Shown in pieces: positions 1-6,885 of a stretch of 12,535 nt of DNA. The stretch's first letter is position 1. Every line of letters begins with the position of its first letter. Source of the stretch: Azohydromonas lata NBRC 102462 (GTDB taxonomy: Bacteria > Pseudomonadota > Gammaproteobacteria > Burkholderiales > Burkholderiaceae_C); assembly GCA_945878385.1 (NCBI GenBank), contig CAMCTE010000057.1, positions 1-12,535 on the forward strand, in the 5' to 3' direction. The notes beneath the pieces are model-generated. The model did not search any database and was not told the DNA's origin. It saw only the letters and a program-made list of their open reading frames with translations. The translations under genes were made by a program, and so were the position numbers.

Positions 1-177
1 GCCGTCCGTTCATTCCTGCTGATTCTGCTGGTCGCCGGTTGCGGCCAGAAGGGGCCGCTGCAACCGCCTCCAACGGTGCCACCAGTCACTTCAAAGGCCC
101 CTACCACCCCCAGCATCGCACCCGCCCCCGCCTCCGGCCCCACGCTGCCCGTCAGCACACCCCCACGCCAACCATGA
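1..177 (+). CDS. lptM: LptM-like small lipoprotein (5' end missing)
   Basis: The reading frame is open from base 1 and ends at the TGA at 175-177, giving 58 codons; the start codon lies before the window. It begins with a hydrophobic signal segment (SFLLILLVAG) and a lipobox VAGC, so Cys at codon 14 (bases 40-42) would be the lipidated residue. The lipobox runs into CGQKGPL, the hallmark of the LptM/YifL family, followed by a Pro/Ala/Thr-rich tail with no fold I recognise. Family knowledge: LptM is a small outer-membrane lipoprotein that helps mature the LptD-LptE lipopolysaccharide translocon. The stop overlaps the lysA start (ATGA), so the two genes are probably co-transcribed and translationally coupled. 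The identification rests on a short motif and on the lptM-lysA neighbourhood common in betaproteobacteria. Confidence 0.85.
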   Translation, partial: AVRSFLLILLVAGCGQKGPLQPPPTVPPVTSKAPTTPSIAPAPASGPTLPVSTPPRQP

Positions 178-1475
178 TTTCATTGCCCGGAGCGCCGCAT
201 CTGGCCTACACGCAAAACCGTTTGACGCTGGACGGCATGGATCTGCAGGCCCTGGGTGCCCAGTACGGCACGCCGCTGTATGTGTATTCGGCTGCTGCCA
301 TGCGCACTGCCGCACAGGCTTACCTGCAGGCCCTGCAGGGCAGGCCCCACCTGCTGTGCTATGCGATGAAGGCCAACAGCAACCTGGCCGTGCTGCAGCT
401 CTTCGCCCGCATGGGGCTGGGCTTCGACATCGTTTCTGGCGGCGAATTGCAGCGTGTGTTGGCCGCAGGCGGGCAAGCCGCCAAGGTCGTGTTTTCAGGC
501 GTGGGCAAGACCCGCGCCGAAATGGTGTTGGCCTTGCACAGCGGCGTGCGCTGCTTCAATGTGGAAAGCGAGGCCGAACTGCGGGTACTGTCCGAAGTCG
601 CAAGCCGCGAAAACCTTCCTGCCCGGGTGAGCCTGCGCGTGAACCCTGATGTGGACGCCCGCACCCACCCCTACATTTCCACAGGCCTGAAGGGCAACAA
701 GTTTGGCGTGGCCCACGACCGCGCGTTGGCCCTTTATGCACAGGCCCGCACCCTGCCAGGCCTGCAGGTCGTGGGCATCGACTGCCACATCGGTTCGCAA
801 ATCACCGAAACCGACCCCTATCTGGATGCATTGGACCGCGTGCTCGACCTGGTTGAAGCCGTTGAGGCACAGGGCACCTCCATCCACCATCTGGACTTGG
901 GGGGCGGCCTGGGCATCACCTACACCGACGAACAACCGCCCTCGGCGCAGGCGCTGGTTGGCGCCATGCTGCAGCGCATTGACGCGCGCGGCCACGGGCA
1001 CCGCGAAATCTTTTTGGAGCCCGGCCGGTCCCTGGTGGGCAATGCCGGCGTGCTGCTCACTGAGGCGCTCTACCTCAAGCCGGCACAGGCCGATGAATTG
1101 GCCCAGGGCGGCCGCCACTTCTGCATCGTGGACGCGGCCATGAATGATCTGATGCGCCCGGCTCTGTACGAGGCCTGGATGGGTATCGTGGAATGCGTGC
1201 GGCATCCTGCGGACACGGTGGCATCGCAAACCTGGGATGTCGTGGGCCCGGTGTGCGAGTCGGGCGATTGGCTGGGCCGGGAACGGCCACTGGCGGTGCG
1301 CGCTGGCGACACCCTGGCCGTGTTGTCGGCCGGCGCCTACGGCATGACCATGGCCAGCAACTACAACACCCGCGGCCGTGCCGCGGAAGTCATGATCGAC
1401 GCCGGTAGCGTCCACCTCGTGCGAGAGCGCGAAACCCCCGCGCAATTGTTCGCGGGCGAGCGGCTGATCCGCTGA
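174..1475 (+). CDS. lysA: Diaminopimelate decarboxylase
   Basis: Predicted cytoplasmic PLP enzyme of 433 aa that decarboxylates meso-diaminopimelate to L-lysine, the last step of lysine synthesis. It has the alanine-racemase-like TIM barrel of fold-type III decarboxylases followed by a beta domain. Visible landmarks are YAMKAN with Schiff-base Lys66, HIGSQ starting at His205, the phosphate-binding GGG at 243-245, EPGR at 282-285, and the C-terminal CESGD motif with Cys361, which completes the active site across the dimer. Length and motif order fit LysA and argue against biosynthetic arginine or ornithine decarboxylases. I chose the ATG at 174 because it overlaps the lptM stop as ATGA and gives the normal LysA N-terminus; no clear Shine-Dalgarno is visible, consistent with coupling. 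The open frame extends upstream to 39, but that part overlaps lptM and looks non-coding in this frame. Confidence 0.97.
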   Translation: MISLPGAPHLAYTQNRLTLDGMDLQALGAQYGTPLYVYSAAAMRTAAQAYLQALQGRPHLLCYAMKANSNLAVLQLFARMGLGFDIVSGGELQRVLAAGGQAAKVVFSGVGKTRAEMVLALHSGVRCFNVESEAELRVLSEVASRENLPARVSLRVNPDVDARTHPYISTGLKGNKFGVAHDRALALYAQARTLPGLQVVGIDCHIGSQITETDPYLDALDRVLDLVEAVEAQGTSIHHLDLGGGLGITYTDEQPPSAQALVGAMLQRIDARGHGHREIFLEPGRSLVGNAGVLLTEALYLKPAQADELAQGGRHFCIVDAAMNDLMRPALYEAWMGIVECVRHPADTVASQTWDVVGPVCESGDWLGRERPLAVRAGDTLAVLSAGAYGMTMASNYNTRGRAAEVMIDAGSVHLVRERETPAQLFAGERLIR

Positions 1476-1491
1476 TCCGCTGATTGGCTGA
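1463..1491 (+). repeat. 8-bp tandem repeat across the lysA stop
   Basis: Units of GCTGATCC occur at 1463-1470 and 1471-1478, followed by the diverged copies GCTGATTG (1479-1486) and GCTGA (1487-1491). The array spans the last lysA codons and the stop. It looks like a small slipped-strand duplication; gain or loss of a unit would change only the extreme C-terminus of LysA. Confidence 0.6.
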
Positions 1492-1492
1492 A

Positions 1493-1518
1493 CGCTCCGG
1501 CAGGGGCGCTCAAGCCCC
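1493..1518 (+). terminator. Weak hairpins at the lysA/dppF convergent junction
   Basis: The two convergent genes are separated by only 34 bp. A 6-bp stem with one G-U pair lies at 1493-1508 (CGCTCC/GGGGCG, loop GGCA). An overlapping alternative stem GGGGC/GCCCC lies at 1503-1507 and 1514-1518. Neither is followed by a T-tract on either strand, so this is at best a weak or factor-assisted terminator. Confidence 0.2.
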
Positions 1519-2574
1519 CGCACGGCCCTCTTCGACCGCATGGCAAGCCACTTGCGTGCCCTGCCCGTCCACCACCCGCATCAAAGGCCGCTCGGCCGAG
1601 CAGCGCGCCTGGGCCAAGGGGCAGCGCGGATGGAAGGCGCAGCCGCTGGGAGGGTTCAGGGGGTTGGGCACCTCGCCCTGCACCGGGGTGCGGGCACGGC
1701 CGGTCATCTGGATGTCGGGAATCGCATCCAACAACATGCGCGTGTAGGGGTGCCGCGGCATGGCGAACAACTGGCGCTTGGGCGCAAGCTCCACCAGTCG
1801 CCCCAGGTACATCACGCCCACCGAATGCGCCACATGGCGCACCACCGCCAGGTTGTGCGAGATGAAGAGGTAGCTCAAGCCCCGCTCGGCCTGCAGATCC
1901 TTCATCAGGTTGAGCACCTGGGCCTGCACGCTCACATCCAAGGCCGATGTGGGTTCGTCGCACACCAGGAACTCAGAATTCGTGGCCATCGCACGGGCGA
2001 TGGAAATGCGCTGGCGCTGCCCACCGGAGAACTGGTGCGGAAATTTGCCCACATCATCAGGCGACAGGCCCACCTGGCGCAGCAGGGCCGCCACGCGCTC
2101 CTGCAACTCACCCGCCCCCTGCACCAGCCTGTGCTCGCGCAAGGGCTCGCCCACGATGTCCAACACCTTCCAGCGCGGGTTCAGGCTGGCATAGGGGTCC
2201 TGAAAGATCATCTGCATGCGCCGGCGCAGCATCCGCTGCGCGGCCACTTCACGCCCGGCTGTCACGCTGTGCCCATCGAACAGCACTTCGCCGCGCGTGG
2301 GTGGGTACAGGCCCACCAACAAGCGCGCCACCGTGCTCTTGCCGCAGCCCGACTCGCCCACCAGGGCCAGGGTCTGGCCCGCTTCGATGGAAAAGCTCAC
2401 GCCGTCCACCGCATGCACGAACTGCTTGGGCTTGCGCTCCACCACGCGGTTCAGCCAAGGCGCTGACACATCGAAGATCTTGGCCAGGTCCTTGACCTGC
2501 ACCAAGGGATGGCCCGCCGGGCCATGACCTGGCAAGGGTGCTTGCACCACGGGCTCGTCTGCTCTTGCGTTCAT
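1510..2574 (-). CDS. dppF: Peptide ABC transporter ATP-binding protein DppF/OppF-like
   Basis: Cytoplasmic ATPase subunit of 354 aa for a peptide-type ABC importer, expected to pair with the DppD-like protein upstream. Visible motifs are Walker A GESGCGKST (73-81), Q-loop Gln125, signature SGGQRQ (183-188), Walker B LVCDE (203-207) and H-loop His240. The C-terminal oligopeptide-type extension carries Cys312, Cys318, Cys325 and Cys344, the spacing seen in members that bind an iron-sulfur cluster. The ATG at 2574 is chosen because GAGG (plus-strand 2583-2586) lies 8 nt upstream and the gap to the dppD stop is 10 nt. An in-frame ATG at 2598 would overlap dppD by 14 nt and has no clear ribosome-binding site. 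It is the last gene of the operon. The transported substrate cannot be read from the sequence; dipeptides, oligopeptides, nickel and opines are all handled by this family. Confidence 0.93.
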   Translation of the reverse strand: MNARADEPVVQAPLPGHGPAGHPLVQVKDLAKIFDVSAPWLNRVVERKPKQFVHAVDGVSFSIEAGQTLALVGESGCGKSTVARLLVGLYPPTRGEVLFDGHSVTAGREVAAQRMLRRRMQMIFQDPYASLNPRWKVLDIVGEPLREHRLVQGAGELQERVAALLRQVGLSPDDVGKFPHQFSGGQRQRISIARAMATNSEFLVCDEPTSALDVSVQAQVLNLMKDLQAERGLSYLFISHNLAVVRHVAHSVGVMYLGRLVELAPKRQLFAMPRHPYTRMLLDAIPDIQMTGRARTPVQGEVPNPLNPPSGCAFHPRCPLAQARCSAERPLMRVVDGQGTQVACHAVEEGRAGA

Positions 2575-2582
2575 GGTCGGGG

Positions 2583-2586
2583 CCTC
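2583..2586 (-). promoter_or_regulatory. Ribosome-binding site that fixes the dppF start
   Basis: Read on the minus strand, GAGG lies 8 nt before the ATG at 2574. The alternative in-frame ATG at 2598 has no comparable site. The GAGG includes part of the dppD stop region, so termination of dppD could feed ribosomes into dppF. Confidence 0.55.
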
Positions 2587-3580
2587 AGGCATCGGCATGC
2601 ACCCAGCAGGCCGCCCGCGTGGGGCCGGCGGGCATCAGTTCAGGGCGCTCGCGCCGGCAGCGCTCAGTCACTCGGCTGCAGCGCGGGTTGAAGGCACAAC
2701 CGCTGGGAATTGCATTCAGACGCGGCATCGATCCGTCAATCTGCGTCAGGCGCTCGGTGTCGCCCTCCATCGAAGGGATCGAGCCCATCAGGCCCAGCGT
2801 GTAGGGGTGTGCAGGGCAATGGATCACATCCTGCACCGGCCCGATTTCCACCACGCGCCCGGCATACATCACCGCCACGCGGTCGCAGGTTTCGGCAATC
2901 ACACCCATGTCGTGCGTCACCAGCATCACCGAGGCCCCATGCACCTTGCACAGCTTGCGCAGCAGGCTGATGATCTGCGCCTGGATCGACACGTCCAGCG
3001 CGGTGGTGGGCTCATCGGCCACGATCAGGCGCGGCTGGGCCGCCAGGGCCAGGGCGATCACCACCCGCTGGCGCATGCCGCCGGAAAACTGATGTGGGTA
3101 ATGGTCGATGCGGGCCTCGGGGGCGGGGATGCCGGTCTCGGCCAGCAAGCGGATCGCCTTTTCGCGGGCCTGCAGTTCGCTCAAGGGCAGGTGTGCACGG
3201 ATGGTTTCGATGATCTGCTGGCCCACCGTGTACAGCGGGTTCAGCGAAGTCAGCGGGTCCTGGAAGATGGCACCGATCGAGCGGCCGCGGATCTTGCGCA
3301 TCTCCTCGTCGGAGAGGTTGTCGATGCGCCTGCCTTCCAGCACGATCTCCCCGCCGGCCACGCGGCCCGGGGGCTCCAGCAGGCCGATGATCGAAGCGCC
3401 GGTGAGTGACTTGCCCGCACCCGACTCACCCACCACACCCAGAATCTCTCCGGGGGCAATCGAGAAGCTCACATGGTCCAGCGCCCGCAACACGCCCTTG
3501 CGCGTGGGGAACTCGACCACGAGGTCGCGCACCTCCAGCAAAGGGCGCTCTGAGGTTTCGTCGGTCATGCTCGGCTGCAT
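2585..3580 (-). CDS. dppD: Peptide ABC transporter ATP-binding protein DppD/OppD-like
   Basis: The 331-aa first ATPase subunit of the importer, predicted to form a cytoplasmic heterodimer with DppF. Motifs in order are Walker A GESGAGKS (51-58), Q-loop Gln107, signature SGGMRQR (166-172), Walker B LIVADE (185-190) and H-loop His223. The C-terminal oligopeptide-type extension has Cys295, Cys301, Cys308 and Cys325, again the arrangement of possible iron-sulfur binding. The SGGMRQR signature separates it from DppF, which has SGGQRQR. The start is uncertain: the ATG at 3580 gives MQPSMTDE, and an internal ATG at 3568 would start at MTDE, the more typical N-terminus. Neither has a strong Shine-Dalgarno. 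A 66-bp gap separates it from dppC, the longest within this operon. Confidence 0.94.
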   Translation of the reverse strand: MQPSMTDETSERPLLEVRDLVVEFPTRKGVLRALDHVSFSIAPGEILGVVGESGAGKSLTGASIIGLLEPPGRVAGGEIVLEGRRIDNLSDEEMRKIRGRSIGAIFQDPLTSLNPLYTVGQQIIETIRAHLPLSELQAREKAIRLLAETGIPAPEARIDHYPHQFSGGMRQRVVIALALAAQPRLIVADEPTTALDVSIQAQIISLLRKLCKVHGASVMLVTHDMGVIAETCDRVAVMYAGRVVEIGPVQDVIHCPAHPYTLGLMGSIPSMEGDTERLTQIDGSMPRLNAIPSGCAFNPRCSRVTERCRRERPELMPAGPTRAACWVHADA

Positions 3581-3646
3581 CGGTTGGCGTAGGGCTTGCG
3601 GCGGTGGGTGCGGGGCGTTGGTGTGGGCGCAGTAGCGGGCCGCGCC

Positions 3647-4558
3647 TCAGCGCAACCGCGGGTTCAGGGCATCGCGCAACCAATCGCCCAACAGGTTCAC
3701 GCTCAGGGCAATCATCACCAGCACCGCGCCGGGGAAGATCGTGATCCACCACTCGCCGGAGAACAGGAAGTCATTGCCGATGCGAATCAGCGTCCCCAGT
3801 GACGGCGATGTAGGCGGCACGCCCACGCCCAGAAAGGACAGCGTGGCCTCGGTGAGGATGGCCGTGGCCACCTGAATGGTGGCCAGCACCAGCACCGGAC
3901 CCATCACATTGGGCATGACATGGCTGAACATGATGCGCCAGGGCGCCACGCCCACCACGCGCGCGGCCTGCACGTATTCCTTGTTGCGCTCCACCAAGGT
4001 AGAGCCGCGCACCGTACGCGCATATTGCACCCAGCCCGACATGGAAATCGCCAGGATCAGCACCGCGAAGGCCAAGGTGTCATGGGCATTTGGAAACAGT
4101 GCACGCCCCACGCCGTCAATCAGCAGCGCCACGAGGATGGAGGGAAAGCTCAGCATCACATCGCAGGTGCGCATGATCAACGCGTCCACGCGCCCACCCA
4201 CGAACCCCGACAGCAGGCCCAGGCTCACGCCAATGACCACCGACAGCAGCACCGAAGCCAAGCCCACCAGCAGCGAAATGCGCGCGCCGTACATCAGGGC
4301 CGAAAGGATGTCGCGGCCCTGGTCGTCGGTGCCCAACAAGTAGCGCGGTTGGCCCTCGGGCGACCACGCCGGCGGCAAGCGCGCATCACTCAAGTCCAGC
4401 GCGGCCAAATCGAAAGGGTCAAATGGTGCCACCCAGGGTGCAAACAGCGCGCAAAACGCGCACAGCAAAGCCACCAAGGCCGCCACCACGGCCACCGGCG
4501 AGGTGCGGAAACTGAACCACACATCGCCCTCGAAAAATCGTTGCACTCGGCCGCTCAT
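3647..4558 (-). CDS. dppC: Peptide ABC transporter permease DppC-like
   Basis: Inner-membrane permease subunit of 303 aa. A first transmembrane helix lies near 22-42, then a periplasmic stretch containing LLGTDDQGRDILS (74-86), which is conserved in DppC/OppC. The binding-protein-dependent transport domain follows from about 90, with several helices. The cytoplasmic EAA loop that docks on the ATPases is at about 194-217 (QAARVVGVAPW region). The ATG at 4558 is well supported: GGAGG (plus-strand 4567-4571) lies 8 nt upstream and only one base separates it from the dppB stop. A GTG 30 nt upstream would extend the frame into dppB and is not needed. The tight spacing implies translational coupling with DppB, its partner in the heterodimeric channel. 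Confidence 0.95.
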   Translation of the reverse strand: MSGRVQRFFEGDVWFSFRTSPVAVVAALVALLCAFCALFAPWVAPFDPFDLAALDLSDARLPPAWSPEGQPRYLLGTDDQGRDILSALMYGARISLLVGLASVLLSVVIGVSLGLLSGFVGGRVDALIMRTCDVMLSFPSILVALLIDGVGRALFPNAHDTLAFAVLILAISMSGWVQYARTVRGSTLVERNKEYVQAARVVGVAPWRIMFSHVMPNVMGPVLVLATIQVATAILTEATLSFLGVGVPPTSPSLGTLIRIGNDFLFSGEWWITIFPGAVLVMIALSVNLLGDWLRDALNPRLR

Positions 4559-4559
4559 G

Positions 4560-5543
4560 TCAGTGCCCTCCGCCCGACTGCTCGACACGCAAACGCGGAT
4601 CCACCGCGAAGTACAGCAGGTCCACCGCCAGGTTGATGGACACGAAGATCAGCGAGATCAGGCACAGGTAGGCCGCCATCACCGGCACGTCGGCGAATTG
4701 CACGGCCTGGATGAACAGCAGCCCCATGCCCGGCCACTGGAACACCGTCTCGGTGATGATGGCAAAGGCGATGAGTGAACCCAGTTGCAACCCGGTGATG
4801 GTGATCACCGGCACCAGGGTGTTCTTCAGCGCATGGCCGAAATACACCGCCCGTTGCGAAAGCCCGCGCGCCCGAGCGAACTTGATGTAATCGGTGCGCA
4901 GCACTTCCAGCATCTCTGAGCGCACCAGGCGCATGATCAGGGTGAGCTGAAACACGCTCAGGGTGACCGCCGGCAGGATCAGGTGCCGCCAACCGTCTAC
5001 CGTCAACAGGCCGGTGGTCCAGCCACCCAGATCGATCACATCACCGCGCCCGAAACTTGGCAGCCACTTGAGCACCACGGCAAACACCAGAATGAGCAGG
5101 ATGCCAATGAGGAAGGTGGGCAGCGACACGCCCAGCAACGAAAAACCCATCAGCAGTTGCGACAGCACATTGCCCCGCTTGAGCGCCGCATACACCCCCA
5201 TGGGAATGCCCACGGCCAGCGCAATCACGGCCGCCAGCAAAGACAACTCCAGCGTGGCGGGCAAGCGCTCAGCAATCAGTTCGGACACCTTGCGCCCCTG
5301 GCGCAGGCTCAACCCGAAATCCCCCTGCACCGCATTGCCCACAAAGGCTGCAAACTGCACCGGAAACGGTTGGTCCAAGCCCAGGTCGGTGCGCAGGCGG
5401 TCCTTCTGCTCCTGCGTGGCGTCCTGGCCCAGCATGTTGAGCACCGGGTCGCCTACATACTGGAACAGCATGAAGGCGATGAAGCCTACGGTGAGCAGCA
5501 CCAGCGAAGCTTGAAACAGGCGGCGAAGGATGAAGACGAACAT
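4560..5543 (-). CDS. dppB: Peptide ABC transporter permease DppB-like
   Basis: Inner-membrane permease of 327 aa, partner of DppC. It begins with MFVFILRRLFQ and a first transmembrane helix (about 10-28), the standard DppB/OppB N-terminus. The periplasmic region has DLGLDQPFPVQF (53-64) and GDFGLSL (74-80), both typical of the family. Helices from about 98 carry the transport domain, with the EAA loop at about 219-241 (ARARGLSQRAV region). The ATG at 5543 is chosen on homology alone: no Shine-Dalgarno precedes it. The 14 bases immediately upstream are T-rich and form the tail of a strong terminator hairpin (5558-5581). It is the first gene of the cluster on this strand. Usually a periplasmic binding-protein gene (dppA/oppA type) lies nearby; here the upstream neighbour is a porin. 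Confidence 0.94.
   Translation of the reverse strand: MFVFILRRLFQASLVLLTVGFIAFMLFQYVGDPVLNMLGQDATQEQKDRLRTDLGLDQPFPVQFAAFVGNAVQGDFGLSLRQGRKVSELIAERLPATLELSLLAAVIALAVGIPMGVYAALKRGNVLSQLLMGFSLLGVSLPTFLIGILLILVFAVVLKWLPSFGRGDVIDLGGWTTGLLTVDGWRHLILPAVTLSVFQLTLIMRLVRSEMLEVLRTDYIKFARARGLSQRAVYFGHALKNTLVPVITITGLQLGSLIAFAIITETVFQWPGMGLLFIQAVQFADVPVMAAYLCLISLIFVSINLAVDLLYFAVDPRLRVEQSGGGH
4567..4571 (-). promoter_or_regulatory. Ribosome-binding site that fixes the dppC start
   Basis: On the minus strand GGAGG lies inside the last codons of dppB, 8 nt before the dppC ATG at 4558. It is the strongest ribosome-binding site in this operon and excludes the upstream GTG as the preferred start. Confidence 0.75.
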
Positions 5544-5546
5544 ATG

Positions 5547-5581
5547 AAAATGAAAAACCCCGCCGCATCGCTGCGGCGGGG
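5547..5581 (-). terminator. Rho-independent terminator of the porin gene
   Basis: A perfect 10-bp GC-rich stem (5558-5567 with 5572-5581) closes a four-base loop. On the minus strand it is followed by TTTTTCATTTT. It lies 43 bp past the porin stop, so it fits as the end of the porin message. The U-tract ends 3 nt before the dppB start codon, so the same element should limit or prevent porin read-through into the dpp operon. Confidence 0.85.
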
Positions 5582-5594
5582 CCGGATGTTAGCC

Positions 5595-5616
5595 TGAGCC
5601 GAAGGGTTTCAGCTCA
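5595..5616 (-). other. Second hairpin in the porin 3' untranslated region
   Basis: The minus strand reads a 9-bp stem, TGAGCTGAA paired with TTCGGCTCA (one G-U pair), around an ACCC loop. It lies 8 bases after the porin stop and 13 bases before the terminator hairpin. It has no U-tract of its own. It may protect the 3' end of an abundant mRNA or help termination. Confidence 0.5.
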
Positions 5617-5624
5617 CGCGGGCA

Positions 5625-6695
5625 TCAGAAGATGTGGACAGCGCCCAGACCGATGGAGGTCTGGTTCTTGCCGGCCACACCGCCTGCAGCCGACCACACC
5701 GGCGACACGGTCACGCCCGTGGTGGGGTTGTCAGCCATACCGACCTGCAGGTAGGTGAAAGTGCGGGGGCTGAGGATGTAGCGGCCCTGCAGGTTCGTCA
5801 GCGTGGTCTTGCCCGTGTTGGTCAAGCCGCTGTCAAACTGCGAGAAGGACGCGCCCACCATCATCTGCTTGCTCAGCGAGTAGGAACCGGCCAGTTGGAT
5901 CAGGTCGAACTTGTGGGTGAAGGCACCGGCGGCGCTCTTGGCCTCGTTCTTCACATAGTTCAGTGCCACGGAAGCAGGGCCGAAGTTGCCCTTCACGCCC
6001 AACAGCGTGGTTTCCTTGTCACCACCAGCGTCGTTGGCGGAAGCGCCGGCGGTGCCGCCTGCTTCGCGCTGCTGGAAGGCGCCACGCAGCTCAATGCCAC
6101 CGGGCAGGGGGGCCGTGACGCTCAGTGCCGTCATCACGCCCTTGCTGTCGCCGCCGGCCACGTTGCCAAAGCCACGCTGAATTTGCACAGTTGCCGGGCC
6201 CAGCTTGGGAGCCGTGTAGGTCACCGCGTTCTTCGTGAAGAAGTCAGCGAAGTTGCCAGCAGCGGAGGTGGTCACGAACACGGAGTTCGAAGTCATCACC
6301 TGGGCGCCGGCCCAAGCGGCGATCAGGGGGTTCAGGCGAAGACCCAGGGTCACTTCACCAAAGCCACCAGCCACACCCACGTTGGCGGCACGGCGGAAAA
6401 CGCCTGCGGCGCTGGTGTTGCCGCTGGTCACCGACACATCACCTTCGATGTTGAACACGCCACGCATGCCACCACCCAGGTTCTCAGAACCGCGCATGCC
6501 CCAGATGGAGGTGGCCACGGTGCTGTCGCCCAGAGCCGTCAGGCTTTGGCCCGCTGCGTTGGCCTTGTCCACGTTCACCACGGCGCCATCCAGGCGGCCG
6601 TACAGGGTCACCGACGATGCCGGAGCAGCGTGGCCAGCGGCGAAAGCGGAACCGGCGGTGGCCAGGACGGCCAAAGCGACGAGAGTTTTCTTCAT
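5625..6695 (-). CDS. Gram-negative outer-membrane porin (Omp32/OmpC type)
   Basis: A 356-aa trimeric-porin-type protein, predicted to form a 16-strand beta-barrel for diffusion of small, often anionic, solutes. It starts with MKKTLVALAVLATAGSAFA, a signal peptide with an AFA cleavage site after residue 19. The mature part contains SSVTLYGRLDGAV, the first strand of betaproteobacterial porins, and it ends in Phe (GAVHIF), the C-terminal signature read by the BAM machinery. Alternating polar and hydrophobic strands, Gly/Ala/Thr-rich turns and few charged stretches fit throughout. The ATG at 6695 has AGGAGA (plus-strand 6704-6709) 8 nt upstream. It ends in two tandem hairpins and is divergent from coq7. 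Being next to the Dpp importer suggests, but does not show, that it admits the importer's substrate. Selectivity cannot be read from the sequence. Confidence 0.93.
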   Translation of the reverse strand: MKKTLVALAVLATAGSAFAAGHAAPASSVTLYGRLDGAVVNVDKANAAGQSLTALGDSTVATSIWGMRGSENLGGGMRGVFNIEGDVSVTSGNTSAAGVFRRAANVGVAGGFGEVTLGLRLNPLIAAWAGAQVMTSNSVFVTTSAAGNFADFFTKNAVTYTAPKLGPATVQIQRGFGNVAGGDSKGVMTALSVTAPLPGGIELRGAFQQREAGGTAGASANDAGGDKETTLLGVKGNFGPASVALNYVKNEAKSAAGAFTHKFDLIQLAGSYSLSKQMMVGASFSQFDSGLTNTGKTTLTNLQGRYILSPRTFTYLQVGMADNPTTGVTVSPVWSAAGGVAGKNQTSIGLGAVHIF

Positions 6696-6703
6696 GGGAT
6701 CGT

Positions 6704-6709
6704 TCTCCT
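6704..6709 (-). promoter_or_regulatory. Strong ribosome-binding site of the porin
   Basis: On the minus strand AGGAGA lies 8 nt before the ATG at 6695. This is near-consensus and fits a highly expressed porin. Confidence 0.75.
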
Positions 6710-6756
6710 GGTTAGAAAAATTCGGACCCTGGCAGCCCTCATGCGCCAGCAGGGCA

Positions 6757-6771
6757 CTCCCCGAACGGGAG
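6757..6771 (-). other. Hairpin in the porin 5' leader
   Basis: A perfect 5-bp stem (CTCCC/GGGAG on the minus strand) closes a GTTCG loop, about 60 nt before the porin start. A second short stem, CTGGC/GCCAG, lies between it and the ribosome-binding site. The leader could fold and be a target for post-transcriptional control, but no regulator can be named. Confidence 0.3.
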
Positions 6772-6832
6772 ACTTGTCACATTTCATCAGGCAAACCGCC
6801 CTTCGACTAGACCGGGGTATTCAGAATGCCTG

Positions 6833-6840
6833 ATTATGTT
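6833..6840. promoter_or_regulatory. Candidate divergent -10 region for porin and coq7
   Basis: The minus strand has CATAAT at 6838-6833 (5 of 6 match to TATAAT), which would start the porin message near 6826 with a leader of about 130 nt. The plus strand has the overlapping TATGTT at 6835-6840, which could serve coq7. No good -35 is visible for either, so both are tentative. Confidence 0.25.
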
Positions 6841-6885
6841 GCTCGGTTACAACGACTACACAGCGGCCCGACCGCGGCAGGCGCC

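Noticed and set aside
495..1541. 348-codon open frame on the minus strand across lysA
   Set aside because: It is antisense to a clear LysA; its composition (runs of His/Gln/Arg/Ala, no domain) is that of a shadow frame in GC-rich DNA.
1540..2466. 308-codon plus-strand open frame across dppF
   Set aside because: It lies opposite the conserved ATPase motifs of dppF and shows no recognisable protein features.
3581..3646. Possible promoter or small gene in the 66-bp dppC-dppD gap
   Set aside because: Neither a credible -10/-35 pair, a hairpin nor an open frame with a ribosome-binding site is visible.
4559..4588. GTG-started N-terminal extension of dppC
   Set aside because: GGAGG 8 nt before the ATG at 4558 gives a better start, and the extension lies inside dppB.
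5634..6833. 399-codon plus-strand open frame opposite the porin
   Set aside because: It is His/Gly-rich antisense translation of a bona fide porin that has a signal peptide, strong ribosome-binding site and terminal Phe.
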